A DNA stretch of 52,571 bases from Lentisphaerota bacterium. Its GTDB lineage: Bacteria; Verrucomicrobiota; Lentisphaeria; Oligosphaerales; JABHEG01. A program made the translations under genes and the position numbers. The stretch is from NCBI GenBank assembly GCA_018676675.1, contig JABHEG010000372.1, forward strand, positions 1 to 52,571. The letters are read 5' to 3'. How positions within the stretch are numbered: position 1 is the stretch's first letter; each line of letters opens with the position of its first letter. Below are positions 44,801 through 52,498 of this stretch, piece by piece. The notes beneath the pieces were generated by a model that was not told the DNA's origin, searched no databases, and saw only the letters and a list, made by a program, of their open reading frames with translations.

Positions 44801-46251
44801 GTAAACGGCAGTTTGTGGTGACGACACAGCCAGACGGTTTCGGGGGCTCGGCGCGCGAAGGCTTCGGCCACGATCCCGGCCCCGCCGACCGTGTTGGTGA
44901 ACTGTGATCCCGGGCGGCAGGCGATGTAGGCATTTGTGCCGGGGTCTGAGTTGAGATTGTCGCGCATGGCCACCGCATAGCTGACCTGGCGCCGGAAAAT
45001 CCCGGCGTCTGCCATCCGATCAAGCAACCCCATGTGCAGGTACATGGCATCGAGATTGGACAGCGTCTCCATGCAGGAAAATCCCTCGGAACTCTCCATC
45101 CGGTAGCGGTGGTCCTCGGCGAGCTTCAGCAGTTTCCGGCGGAGGACCTCCAGGTTCACCCGCAACTGTTGTCTGCCGGCGGCACTGCACTCAGGCGGGA
45201 GTGCCGCGCGATGGTGTAAGTACTCGTGCAGCAGGAACTGGCTGGCAAGGGCGGACATCGGGTGGCGCGTGTAAGCGTCTGGCTCGGATTGCGGGTTGAG
45301 GGCGGCCACACTTGACAAGTCTGTATTGCGCAAAGCCAGGTCAACGAGACGTCCGTTGAGGCGGGTCAGGACATCAGGGGCAAGTACCCCCGCTGCCGCG
45401 AGTTGCAGAAGGCCTACGTAGTGGCGTTCCCAACTGTAATGCCCGGCGGCCCGGAACCCCCAGAGCCCTTGTTCGACGGGCCGTTCCAGCTCGGTCTTCA
45501 GGAACTCGCGGGCCTTGTCCAGTGCTTTGGTGTTCGCTTCCCACACGTAAGCGAACGCCTGCCGGTCAAAGCCGCCGCCGATGTTCTTTGGTCTGGCCGG
45601 CTTTCCAGGCCCGAATTCCAGGAGGGCGGGAAGGGAACGCTCACCGTCGTTGGTCTCGACCAGCTCACGTAAACGCTGCAACGCCGCAGCGAACCCCTCC
45701 TCGCCGTCCACGCCAACCACAAGCATATCGCTGCCTCTGCGCAAGGGAGAGAACAGGGCACGCAACTCATAGCGTCCCGGGCCCGGGCAGGCGCTGTTCG
45801 CGGCTACGAGGCGTCGGCAGGCCAGCATCAGAACGGCACGGTTGCTGTAAATGCTGCCAACCAGAATGAGATCGCGGTTCAGGTACGACTCGCGGAGCTG
45901 GAGCACCCCCGGCTCAAGCACGTCGCTATCCGGCACAATCGAGACAGGTTGGTCACTCCCAAACAGTGCTTCCGCAGTGCGTTCTGCCTGGGCTCGGTCA
46001 GAGCCATGGACAACCGTGACCCTCGGGCGGGCGCCTTCAGTGAGAGCAAATTGGGCGTGCATCACGGATTCTCCTCCCTGGAGTCCACACGGAATCAGAA
46101 GTGAGACGAAGACGGCTGAAACGATGGAGCCAAGCTTGTGCGAGGCGAGGCATGCAGCCACGCGTGTTCCCGAGACGCCAACGCGTCGCACGAAGGCAGA
46201 ACGTACCCTCAAGCGTTCCCGAATAGCTGAGGAAGTGTCTTTCAGGAGCAT
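41818..46251 (-). CDS. Giant exported toroid protein with FG-GAP-like propeller end
   Basis: 1477 residues from the ATG at 46249-46251; the GTG directly before it or the ATG 27 codons up are alternatives, and no start has a strong ribosome site. A hydrophobic stretch near residue 45 (LGSIVSAVFVSLLIPCGL) would serve export despite a long basic leader. About 200-480 is helical (LDKAREFLKTELERP, HYVGLLQLAAAGVLAPDVL), then beta-rich to about 900. This is the plan of alginate-lyase/heparinase II-like or GH toroid enzymes. A jelly-roll segment (about 960-1120) follows, then a propeller with calcium-type repeats: DIDGDGVSELLVY and DLDGDGREDVLVIG. I cannot name catalytic residues. It is the last gene of the six-gene minus group, 41 bases after the esterase. 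Confidence 0.75.
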   Translation of the reverse strand: MLLKDTSSAIRERLRVRSAFVRRVGVSGTRVAACLASHKLGSIVSAVFVSLLIPCGLQGGESVMHAQFALTEGARPRVTVVHGSDRAQAERTAEALFGSDQPVSIVPDSDVLEPGVLQLRESYLNRDLILVGSIYSNRAVLMLACRRLVAANSACPGPGRYELRALFSPLRRGSDMLVVGVDGEEGFAAALQRLRELVETNDGERSLPALLEFGPGKPARPKNIGGGFDRQAFAYVWEANTKALDKAREFLKTELERPVEQGLWGFRAAGHYSWERHYVGLLQLAAAGVLAPDVLTRLNGRLVDLALRNTDLSSVAALNPQSEPDAYTRHPMSALASQFLLHEYLHHRAALPPECSAAGRQQLRVNLEVLRRKLLKLAEDHRYRMESSEGFSCMETLSNLDAMYLHMGLLDRMADAGIFRRQVSYAVAMRDNLNSDPGTNAYIACRPGSQFTNTVGGAGIVAEAFARRAPETVWLCRHHKLPFTYLGVTMPPGMLSPPVDAQEAFPAAHTGLELVPHDPWFFERYVSPETHPYMVAGETVEPYHGLPGNAFSKAVFRDGFEPDDGYLLMQGENVGPSFLGAGPQGNAICRYTELGSLLLFQNVQKVTSWARSVVSISRGQHDPVSAACSVEASFKTPRLQGMSSALARNGGATWTRHVLRRRRAYFAVFDEARFTDAAAEGTDYQVVCRWRSYHPGRKDDDRHFSALDGGNGTELHIVTPEPLVTDVTLEPRDGAARPTMLRQYLSGRYRKDARTCFRNLLYATNDARRRSFDVRPQGTAAMLVNGVAEGTPVVDLIAVGSDQTDGLPESDAALRVLSGDGCVWAGCRSLRIGDTTITSDQPVTVVLDSELSACVVIVGGAQAVLTGQGGAIVDGEGLSAAGRTLSPGRHVLQIPGTNDVLERVGVRLRKAWEEAAVHPVAGAAKEDISAPLSARPAKTQNMAHIAPRHAIQRTVRVSANPEPLDGHPYSWARNPQQWFDRDVPWMGAEVPGWQSGSGEILLDFMRPVAVRALRFFWPGYYQSHRFKVEPLKPAELAVRVAPFTGGVQEEEAAAQPGTSGTAFAENAHYMSTARFPTLTVPVDLPPQQRLRVSVQPKPDARRSRVLFSEIEVISSERESRVDLRLRSVPQQPRGHADVVAWSPTHLLVLDSRERRLIAEVELSAPVVDAMFADIDGDGVSELLVYTLDDRFTAYNSDGHERFQADMSRNGDGDRSWISAARPACFIPWRPNAQGNSEYLFFPHYSMGRLSPEPELEVSWPTQGHTWGGKAAVTVPDLDGDGREDVLVIGLYSRCHRLLASTSDLENGACKAPAQRSYTGYSSGNMELPLYFSGHVVRRPDSTPLLIALTPGGIDCLSYPELAPVWRHFNHPPNECSALWRTDDGEPALVVGRGDGFVARYRVRDGVLLDVFRVGRGVRALAVVGDVLVVGGPDGLVVLTPAFAVAAKHSDPVDAVCATGDRLVVGYSSGDIAVVVPE

Positions 46252-46292
46252 CACGATTGCCGATCCATGTTTCGTGGTTCGTAAACGGGCGA

Positions 46293-47255
46293 TCAGAGGG
46301 CCGCGTCTACCGCCAGGTGAGAGCGGAGCCAAGCCAACTCCTTCTCCACGTGGACGCCGCGCACTTCATGTCCTCCGAACGGGTAAATCTCGATCCGTTT
46401 CTCCGACCGTACCTTGTTGAAGGCCGCAAACACACAGTCGGGCGGGGTTGATGTGTCCTTCAAGCCGCATGAACCCAGAAGTGGACAGCGGATCCGGTCC
46501 GCGAAATGGAGGACGTCATAGTAACTCAATGTCTGGAACACACGCTCGGCCGCATCGGGATAGCGGCGCACGTATTCCGCAATCGTACTGGCGCATGCGG
46601 TCCTACCCTGGACCCGCTTCTCCCACCAGCAGAAACTCGGGACGTTTGCCAGACACAGCGCGACTCTGGGGTTGAGCGCCGCGGCGACCATCGCCGTGCC
46701 GCCCCCTTGGCTGGAGCCACTGACAATGACCTGATCTGTACGCACGTCCGGCCGCGTTTCAGCAACGCGAACGGACAGCATCGCGTCCGTCCAGGCGTGG
46801 TACAGGTAGTGGTTGTGAGGCTGTTCCAGATTGCCGCAGATCCAGTGACTGTTCCCGTGCCGATCCATGGGAGTTCGGGAGCCGGTTGTTCCGCCTTGCT
46901 GACGAAAGTCCATCGTGACGACGGCATAGCCGGCCAGAAGCCACCTCGCATGGTCAACCGGGCAGTCACGGCTGCCGTTGCCGCCGTGGAACTGTACAAC
47001 AACCGGGCAAGGCTCTGCCACCTGCGTTGGACGGAGGTACCACGCCGCAACCGGAGTACCGTCAAGTCCGGCGAATCTCAGATCGTGCACGTCCACCCCA
47101 GCCAATGGGTACTCGATGATGTTGTCCGACACCTCCAACGGGCTCTCTTCGACCTTTGACGCGGCCTCATTCCAGAATGCGTCGAAGTCGCTCTCCTTGT
47201 ACGTCGGTACGTCCAGCCCCTGAAGCTGCTGAATTTGCTGCTCGATTAGCCTCAT
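46293..47255 (-). CDS. Acetyl xylan esterase-family alpha/beta hydrolase
   Basis: 320 residues, the usual length of AXE1/cephalosporin-C-deacetylase (CE7) proteins, and cytosolic. The catalytic triad is visible: S182 in VSGSSQGGG, D267 in GLKDTSTPP and H296 in PFGGHEV. VQFHGGNGSRDCP is the oxyanion-hole strand, and MDFRQQGGTTG matches the CE7 motif DxRGQG in altered form (R-Q-Q-G). These enzymes remove acetyl groups from short imported oligosaccharides. A strong AGGAGG site precedes the ATG. Upstream is the 289-base repeat-filled gap after the FAD gene; downstream, the toroid gene starts 41 bases on. The esterase and the PIG-L deacetylase in the same group suggest an acetylated substrate. Confidence 0.9.
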   Translation of the reverse strand: MRLIEQQIQQLQGLDVPTYKESDFDAFWNEAASKVEESPLEVSDNIIEYPLAGVDVHDLRFAGLDGTPVAAWYLRPTQVAEPCPVVVQFHGGNGSRDCPVDHARWLLAGYAVVTMDFRQQGGTTGSRTPMDRHGNSHWICGNLEQPHNHYLYHAWTDAMLSVRVAETRPDVRTDQVIVSGSSQGGGTAMVAAALNPRVALCLANVPSFCWWEKRVQGRTACASTIAEYVRRYPDAAERVFQTLSYYDVLHFADRIRCPLLGSCGLKDTSTPPDCVFAAFNKVRSEKRIEIYPFGGHEVRGVHVEKELAWLRSHLAVDAAL

Positions 47256-47379
47256 TCCTGCCTCCTGAAGGACGTCCAGTCAACGCAATCTGTGCGCGGG
47301 GGAAGAATAGCCGGGATTGCCCTCGTCGTCCACAGGACGATCGCGCTATGGACGAATCCCCGATGTCGTCTCCAATCGT

Positions 47380-47535
47380 GTACGGCGAGCGGCCCTTCTG
47401 GCCAGCCGGGCAAGCCCTCCGATCGCCATTTCCCGGAAGCCGCCCGGGGGGCCGTGCGGCGTACGTTTTTTTGTACGGTGAGCGCCCCTCCGATCGCCAT
47501 TCCCCGGAAGCCGCCCGGGGGGCCGTGCGGCATAC
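47380..47535 (+). repeat. Two tandem GTAC-bounded elements (family B)
   Basis: Copy one (47380-47464) begins and ends with GTAC. Copy two (47473-47535) begins with GTAC and ends with ATAC. They share CCCTCCGATCGCCAT and, after two to four bases, GGAAGCCGCCCGGGGGGCCG. Between them is a run of seven T. A third, inverted relative is at 5179-5239. The rest of the 289-base gap (47256-47544) shows no gene. The block separates the FAD gene from the esterase gene on the minus strand and would lie in their common transcript if there is one. Confidence 0.82.
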
Positions 47536-47544
47536 TCCCGGATG

Positions 47545-49497
47545 TCATCTCGATCCCGTGTCGGGACCATCCAGCACGGGGTGGGGACGTTGGTGCTCTA
47601 CGTTCAACGCTTTGATCCGTTGCTGTAAGTCTGGGTCTGTCAGCAATTTGGCACTGGGCGAAGTCGGATCAAGGTTGATATGACCGATCTCTTTGAAGTG
47701 GTACGTCTCCGACAGCCCGCAGCCATACGCGTGGTAAGTCGGGATGGGCACGCCCTGTTCCATCATGGCTTTGAGCTCACCGAAGTGCGTGTCATAGATG
47801 TCCCGGGGAGAGACGCCCTCGCGAGCGCACACGCTTGCGGCCATGCCGATGACCTCACCGAGGATGCCCAGCGTGCGCATGACCCGAACACACGAGAACG
47901 CGACATGAGTCGTGCTGATGTGCCGACCGCCAAGAAACAGGTTCTCCACATCCCTGGCATACAGGCACCGATAGGGGACCGGGTAGGGAGCCAGGATGCC
48001 TCGATGATAGGCACAGGAGCGGAAAGGCTCGTCGAATGTGGCCTCGTTGTGGGGATCGGGGAAATGCAGGTCAAGGTTCCAGGTCATGGCGCCTGTGGCG
48101 TCGGGATGCTCGACTCGGTCCTCGATGTCCTTCTGCGTCAGGACATAGTCGCCAACCACTCGATAACTCTCGCGTTTGCCCCCGATGGGCGTGGCCCAAG
48201 CAAGTGTGTCGTTGGCCCATTCGGCCTTCCGTTTGGAGCGATTCTTGAGGAAGGACCAGTTCGCGAAAAGGGTCATCAAGCCATAGTCCCGGATGTACTC
48301 TGCCTCCGTTGCCTGATCGCGGTACTGTCCGGTCTCCCACTCCCAGTCTCCTGAGCGAACATAGTACGCGTTGTCCTCGGAGAAAGGGATTCCCCAGTCA
48401 ACATCAGCGAACTCCGTGGGAGCATCTGTCTTGGCCGAGCGCCAGAGGACAGACATCCCCATAACCTGGTTATCCCCTTCCTCGGGTGCCAGGCATTCGT
48501 CATAGGCCGCTCTTGATTCACGCCCATACATGACGTCTGCGCCCATCATGCGTGCGATGACCGCATCGCCGGTGCAGTCCGCGAAACAGCGAGCCCGGTA
48601 GCGCGTTTCGGCTCCCGTGTGCGCGTGTCGCGTGATGAATGCCGCGACAGCCTTCGGGTTACCCGGTTGCTTCTCCACCGCGACCACGCGTTCGTTGAGT
48701 GCGAGGCGGTATTGGTTGTCCGGGTGCAGCTTGAAGACATTTGCCTTGCGGACATCCTCGTACATCTCAGGGGGAAGCACCCCGGGCCGCCCGAACACCG
48801 GCTCGATCTCCGTAACCACGCGACCAAGGTTGGGGAAAGGGTCGGCGTGGGCAAATCCTCCGAGGGGCACGCGAATTTCTGAACTGTTGCATCCGCCGAG
48901 AACAGAGCGGTCCTGAATCAGGACTACGCGCGAGCCGGTTCGCATGGCCGCGATCGCGGCACAGACTCCCGCCATGCCGCCGCCGGCGATCGCCAAGTCA
49001 TAGATGACAGGGTCGTCGTGCGTGACTGTGCCCGACGCCTCCCGACGTAACTCCGCGAGTTCAAGACAGCCGTCCGGCGGCGTCTCACTTGGATCCGTTG
49101 TCAGGTAGAGTGCATCACAGCGTCCGTTGAAGCCGCTCAAGTCATGCAGGCAGATCCGGGTATCGCCTTCCTCCAAGTGGCATATGCCGGCCTTCTGCCA
49201 TCCCCAGCTCGGGCCATTCGTTCCCAGGACCTGAGGCAAAGGCACACCATTCAACAACACGTTGAACCGGCCGGCTGGCTCACCCCGTCCCCAGACCGCC
49301 GTCCAGTCCCGTGTGCGCACCCAGACCGTCCAGTCGCCGCTTTGGGGAACGCAACACACGGTCTCCGCATCCGCCACGGGGACTCCCAGGCCGTGCGCCA
49401 TCACGTAGGCCGATCCCATCTGGTCCACGGATTGCTGGTCGATCACCCAGCCCCCCAGCGTGTCAAACGCCTCAGCTTCGAGCCACAGTCGCGCCAT
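47545..49497 (-). CDS. FAD-dependent oxidoreductase with N-terminal sugar-binding-like domain
   Basis: 650 residues. The start is the ATG after AAGGAG; the frame is open 36 codons further up without support. Residues 1-140 are a jelly-roll-like domain (LWLEAEAFDTLGGWVIDQQ; DWTVWVRTRDW) resembling carbohydrate-binding modules attached to such enzymes. The FAD fold begins at IYDLAIAGGGMAGVCAAIAA (about 165-184), followed by GGCNSSEIRVPLGG, and the flavoprotein end is LFLGGRHISTTHVAFSCVRV. This is the FAD_oxidored type common in Lentisphaerota and Planctomycetota, thought to oxidise sugars or related alcohols; the substrate is unproven. There is no signal peptide. It lies 114 bases after the Gfo/Idh/MocA gene, so two different redox enzymes are encoded side by side. 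Confidence 0.88.
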   Translation of the reverse strand: MARLWLEAEAFDTLGGWVIDQQSVDQMGSAYVMAHGLGVPVADAETVCCVPQSGDWTVWVRTRDWTAVWGRGEPAGRFNVLLNGVPLPQVLGTNGPSWGWQKAGICHLEEGDTRICLHDLSGFNGRCDALYLTTDPSETPPDGCLELAELRREASGTVTHDDPVIYDLAIAGGGMAGVCAAIAAMRTGSRVVLIQDRSVLGGCNSSEIRVPLGGFAHADPFPNLGRVVTEIEPVFGRPGVLPPEMYEDVRKANVFKLHPDNQYRLALNERVVAVEKQPGNPKAVAAFITRHAHTGAETRYRARCFADCTGDAVIARMMGADVMYGRESRAAYDECLAPEEGDNQVMGMSVLWRSAKTDAPTEFADVDWGIPFSEDNAYYVRSGDWEWETGQYRDQATEAEYIRDYGLMTLFANWSFLKNRSKRKAEWANDTLAWATPIGGKRESYRVVGDYVLTQKDIEDRVEHPDATGAMTWNLDLHFPDPHNEATFDEPFRSCAYHRGILAPYPVPYRCLYARDVENLFLGGRHISTTHVAFSCVRVMRTLGILGEVIGMAASVCAREGVSPRDIYDTHFGELKAMMEQGVPIPTYHAYGCGLSETYHFKEIGHINLDPTSPSAKLLTDPDLQQRIKALNVEHQRPHPVLDGPDTGSR

Positions 49498-49611
49498 CCT
49501 GGTCTTCTCCTTACCAATGAGGTATCCGACTTTAGCCCGGAATGGCAGCGAGTCGAGGGCTCGGGTACGGGGCGTGCCCACGCCGGGAGAACGTCGCGCT
49601 GGCAATGCGGG

Positions 49612-50622
49612 CTAGAGAACCACGGGAGTTCCCCCGTTTTCGCCGGACTCGTGGATAGCATCGATTACTCGCTGCATGGCGTGGCCGAGCTCGCCGGGGA
49701 CAGGCGTTGGCGCCACGCCGCGGATGGCGTCGGCAAAGCACTGGAAGCTGTTGGGGGAAGGCTGCGTCAGGTCGCTCTCAGAGAGTCTCTCGACCTCGTT
49801 GTCTCGGCCGAGAATCTTGATTCCGTCCTTGGCATTGGCACCGGCAAGGAGGATGCCGTCGCTGCCGTGGATTTCCACGCACATATGGCCGACCGGGCGT
49901 GTCCAGCTGAGCTCAAGCACGCCAGTTGCCCCATTCCGGAAGCGGAAGAGGACCGCCACGTTGTCTACCACATCGATGTCGGGACGTCGCGTGTCAGTGA
50001 GTGCGCGGACGCTCTCGACATCGCCGAAGAACCAGCGCATCATGTCGCCGACGTGAACACCAATATCGCCCACGATTCCGCCGCCCTTAGACTTCGTCAC
50101 AAACCAGTCCGCTCCCGGCGACCAGCCACGGTCCGGGGCGGTGGTGTGGACTCGGACCGCTCGGATATGGTGGGGCTCCCCCAACCGACCGCTGTGGACC
50201 AGTTTGGCCATGCCTTGAAAGAACGGGTTGTAGCGGCGAGACAGATTGATCTGCAGAACCTTGTCGACAGCTCTGGACGCGGCCACCATCTCGGCTGTCT
50301 CGATCTGGGACATGCCCATCGGCTTTTCGCACAGCACGTGGTGTCCTGCGTCGAGCGCCGCAAGGGTCATGGGGCAATGCAGATACACCGGTGTGGCCAC
50401 GGTCACAGCATCGATCAACCCCGACTGGATCAGGTCCATGTAGTCGGCGAACTCAGCGGCATCCGGCGCATGAGCGTCACGAACAACGGCGCGAGCTTCA
50501 GCAACTATGTCGCAAAGCGCCGTGATCTTGACGCCGTCCACGGCCTTCAGGCCCGTCGCATGGCTGCGTTGCGTTATCTTGCCACAGCCAATGAGGCCAA
50601 CTCGAATTGTCTCAGTATTCAT
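49612..50622 (-). CDS. Gfo/Idh/MocA-family sugar dehydrogenase
   Basis: 336 residues from the ATG at 50620-50622; a GTG one codon upstream is an alternative, and AGGAGG eight bases before the ATG decides for it. The N-terminal Rossmann motif is VGLIGCGKITQRSH. HVLCEKPMG holds the conserved Lys of the EKP motif. The C-terminal domain has GGGIVGDIGVHVGDMMRW with the D...H pair expected in the active site. Members oxidise or reduce hydroxyls of sugars, inositols or glycosides with NAD(P). It is 15 bases after the isomerase/epimerase gene. Such pairs are known in oxidative glycoside cleavage, for example the DgpA-type oxidase with TIM-barrel lyases, and in inositol pathways. Confidence 0.93.
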   Translation of the reverse strand: MNTETIRVGLIGCGKITQRSHATGLKAVDGVKITALCDIVAEARAVVRDAHAPDAAEFADYMDLIQSGLIDAVTVATPVYLHCPMTLAALDAGHHVLCEKPMGMSQIETAEMVAASRAVDKVLQINLSRRYNPFFQGMAKLVHSGRLGEPHHIRAVRVHTTAPDRGWSPGADWFVTKSKGGGIVGDIGVHVGDMMRWFFGDVESVRALTDTRRPDIDVVDNVAVLFRFRNGATGVLELSWTRPVGHMCVEIHGSDGILLAGANAKDGIKILGRDNEVERLSESDLTQPSPNSFQCFADAIRGVAPTPVPGELGHAMQRVIDAIHESGENGGTPVVL

Positions 50623-50637
50623 CACCTGCCTCCTGCC

Positions 50638-51504
50638 TCAGCCCAGAATTTCCCGCAAGTTCTCCATGCCTCGGCGGTTAGCTTCGCAGGCATCCAGAGG
50701 GCCTTCGTATTCGAGCGAGAGGTAGCCGTCGTAGCCGGCATCTCTTAGGAACCCGATGGCCTGGGCAACCCCAATATCACCCTCGGCGGCGATCGCGGCC
50801 TGGGTAAAAACGCCGTGACCACGATCGCGCCACGCATCGACCGGTTCGCCCGGAGCACTGCGGATGTGGTGGTCCTTGGTGTGGACCATGCCGGCGAACG
50901 GGGAGCATTGCTTGATCGCACTCAACGTGTTGTCGAACTCTACGGGAAAGAAGTTGCCGGTATCGACCAGCAGCCTGAAATTGTCCCGGCCGACAGCGTT
51001 GTAGATCCGGAGAACCCGGGCCGCACCTTGTACATGGAAGCCATGGTTCTCGATCATGGTCGTGATGCCGTGATGCGCTGCGTAGTCAGCAAGTTGGCCA
51101 CAGGCATCAACGAAGAGCGGGAGGTCCTTCTCAAACTGCTCGTCGGTAGCCTGGGCCGCAGGTCGAAACGCGACGTCGTGCCGCACCAAAGCCGTCCCCA
51201 GGCCAGCGGCATTGTCAATTTCCTCCTTGACGCGGTCCAGCTCCGCACTGAATTCTGCCGCCGTGCGATTGATGAAACTGGCGCCGAGAGTGTAGCAGGA
51301 GATCTCCAGGCCGACGTCCTGTGCTTTGGCGGCCATGGTCGCGACCAGTCCGGGCGTCTCAGCAAAGGAGAAGACATCCCTCAGAGGCACGATCTCGATG
51401 TGATCCGCGCCGTTCTCAGCCAACCAGTCAAAGGTCCCCAGCAGATCGAACGCCCCTGCCTTGATGGCCTTCGACAGGCTGTAGGTGCTTGCCCCGATCT
51501 TCAT
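50638..51504 (-). CDS. Sugar phosphate isomerase/epimerase-like TIM barrel (AP endonuclease 2 family)
   Basis: 288 residues, cytosolic, with GGAG about ten bases upstream of the ATG. Barrel strands and metal ligands are recognisable: GADHIEIVPLRDVF, ITTMIENHGFH (Glu and His), FRLLVDTGNFF (Asp), MVHTKDHH (His) and GYLSLEYEG (final Glu). This set is that of the xylose-isomerase-like/AP endonuclease family 2 fold, which includes inosose dehydratase, hydroxypyruvate and ketose epimerases and the lyases of C-glycoside cleavage. Lying directly before the Gfo/Idh/MocA gene with 15 bases between, it probably acts on the keto product of that enzyme or supplies its substrate. The exact reaction is not readable. 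Confidence 0.9.
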   Translation of the reverse strand: MKIGASTYSLSKAIKAGAFDLLGTFDWLAENGADHIEIVPLRDVFSFAETPGLVATMAAKAQDVGLEISCYTLGASFINRTAAEFSAELDRVKEEIDNAAGLGTALVRHDVAFRPAAQATDEQFEKDLPLFVDACGQLADYAAHHGITTMIENHGFHVQGAARVLRIYNAVGRDNFRLLVDTGNFFPVEFDNTLSAIKQCSPFAGMVHTKDHHIRSAPGEPVDAWRDRGHGVFTQAAIAAEGDIGVAQAIGFLRDAGYDGYLSLEYEGPLDACEANRRGMENLREILG

Positions 51505-51585
51505 TCTGCAGGTCTCCGTTTCTGGTTGTGCAGGGCGGACCAGGAAACGGTGGCCCGTGGCGACGCGCCATCTGCTCGTTCTCGA

Positions 51586-52410
51586 TTACTTCACAAACGG
51601 GAACAGGTCGCGGTAGTTGTCTTCACTGAGGGCGGTCGGGAAAGGCGCGGCAACATAGGCCTCTGCCAGACGAATGCTGTTACCGCGTTCAGAGCCATAG
51701 AGGTCGCAGAGCCGGTCCCGATAGAGCCTGGCGCTACGCTCGAAGATGGGGCTTCGTTGGCGATCGATGTAGGCAAAGCGACCCGCGGGGTCGGCGGGAC
51801 CGGGCACGGCGGTCAGGTCTTCATTGTTGACCCAGGGCAGCCACTCGAAAAACTGCGACTCGTGCTTCGCCATGACCTCCACCTTCCTCTGCCAGAGGTC
51901 ATCGACGTCGATGACCACGGCGAAGGCATCTGGACGCTGCTCCTGGCGAACGGCGTGGAAGAAGGCCTGAACCGTGTCCTTGCGCAAGGCGGGGACATCA
52001 GGGCAGCAGTGTGGCACTTTGAGCAGGTACGAGACATCCCCGACGAGTTGGTTCGTGTAGCGATGGTCGGCATGATAGTCCTGTGCGTGATGCGTAATCA
52101 CCAAGTCCGGCGCGAACTGCCGCAAGAGTCGCAGCAACGCCCAGCGTTGATCCAGACTCGGGAACACCTCGCAGTCGGAAGTCGGCATGACCACGTACTC
52201 GATGCCGAGCATGGCCGCGACAGCTTCCGTCTCGCCTTTGCGTCTTGCGGCCAGGTCCGGACGCGTCATCTCGTGATGACCTGCGTCACCGTTGGCCATG
52301 GAGACGAAGAGGACGTCCCAGTCCAGCTCACGGTACCGCATGGCTAACCCGCTGCCGAGGATGTCGCAGTCATCGGGATGTGCCCCCACAAACGCCAATC
52401 GCTTTTTCAT
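51586..52410 (-). CDS. PIG-L/LmbE-family deacetylase
   Basis: 274 residues, with AAGGA seven bases before the ATG. The zinc motifs are clear: FVGAHPDDCDI (H11, D14) and DYHADHRYTN (H113, H116). Family members remove N-acetyl groups from GlcNAc-containing compounds (GlcNAc-PI, GlcNAc-inositol in mycothiol and bacillithiol synthesis, chitobiose), so an N-acetyl sugar is the likely substrate. It is the first gene of the six-gene minus group, 81 bases before the isomerase/epimerase gene, and has a repeat-rich upstream region at 52433-52498 that may control the group. Together with the esterase at 46293-47255 it suggests both N- and O-deacetylation. The other known functions of the family stay possible. 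Confidence 0.92.
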   Translation of the reverse strand: MKKRLAFVGAHPDDCDILGSGLAMRYRELDWDVLFVSMANGDAGHHEMTRPDLAARRKGETEAVAAMLGIEYVVMPTSDCEVFPSLDQRWALLRLLRQFAPDLVITHHAQDYHADHRYTNQLVGDVSYLLKVPHCCPDVPALRKDTVQAFFHAVRQEQRPDAFAVVIDVDDLWQRKVEVMAKHESQFFEWLPWVNNEDLTAVPGPADPAGRFAYIDRQRSPIFERSARLYRDRLCDLYGSERGNSIRLAEAYVAAPFPTALSEDNYRDLFPFVK

Positions 52411-52432
52411 GTCTATTCCTTGTCAAGAAGCA

Positions 52433-52498
52433 GGTTCTGTCAAAAGTCCTTGAGACAGAACCGTGCTTGATCTTCCTGCTATTCAGTTCGGTTCTGTC
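52433..52498 (-). promoter_or_regulatory. Triple GGTTCTGTC motif, putative operator
   Basis: The 9-mer GGTTCTGTC occurs at 52433-52441 and 52490-52498, and its perfect inverse GACAGAACC at 52454-52462. The first two form an inverted repeat with a 12-base spacer, starting 23 bases upstream of the deacetylase start. Three copies in 66 bases before the first gene of a catabolic group suggests binding by a regulator. A hairpin in the leader would also form. I cannot place a firm promoter: the TTGACA-like sequences on this strand have no good -10 partner. Confidence 0.55.

Noticed and set aside
49540..49611. tRNA-like or terminator fold between the FAD and Gfo/Idh/MocA genes
   Set aside because: Only a short GGCGTG/CACGCC palindrome is present; no cloverleaf or T-tract can be drawn.
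49144..52347. Two long plus-strand open frames of more than 500 codons (49144-50748, 50815-52347)
   Set aside because: They cover the antisense of four well-recognised genes (FAD, Gfo/Idh/MocA, epimerase, deacetylase) and their translations are of shadow type without motifs.
52411..52446. TTGACA sequences on the minus strand as promoter of the deacetylase group
   Set aside because: No acceptable -10 box follows at 16-18 bases, and one copy overlaps the ribosome-site region.
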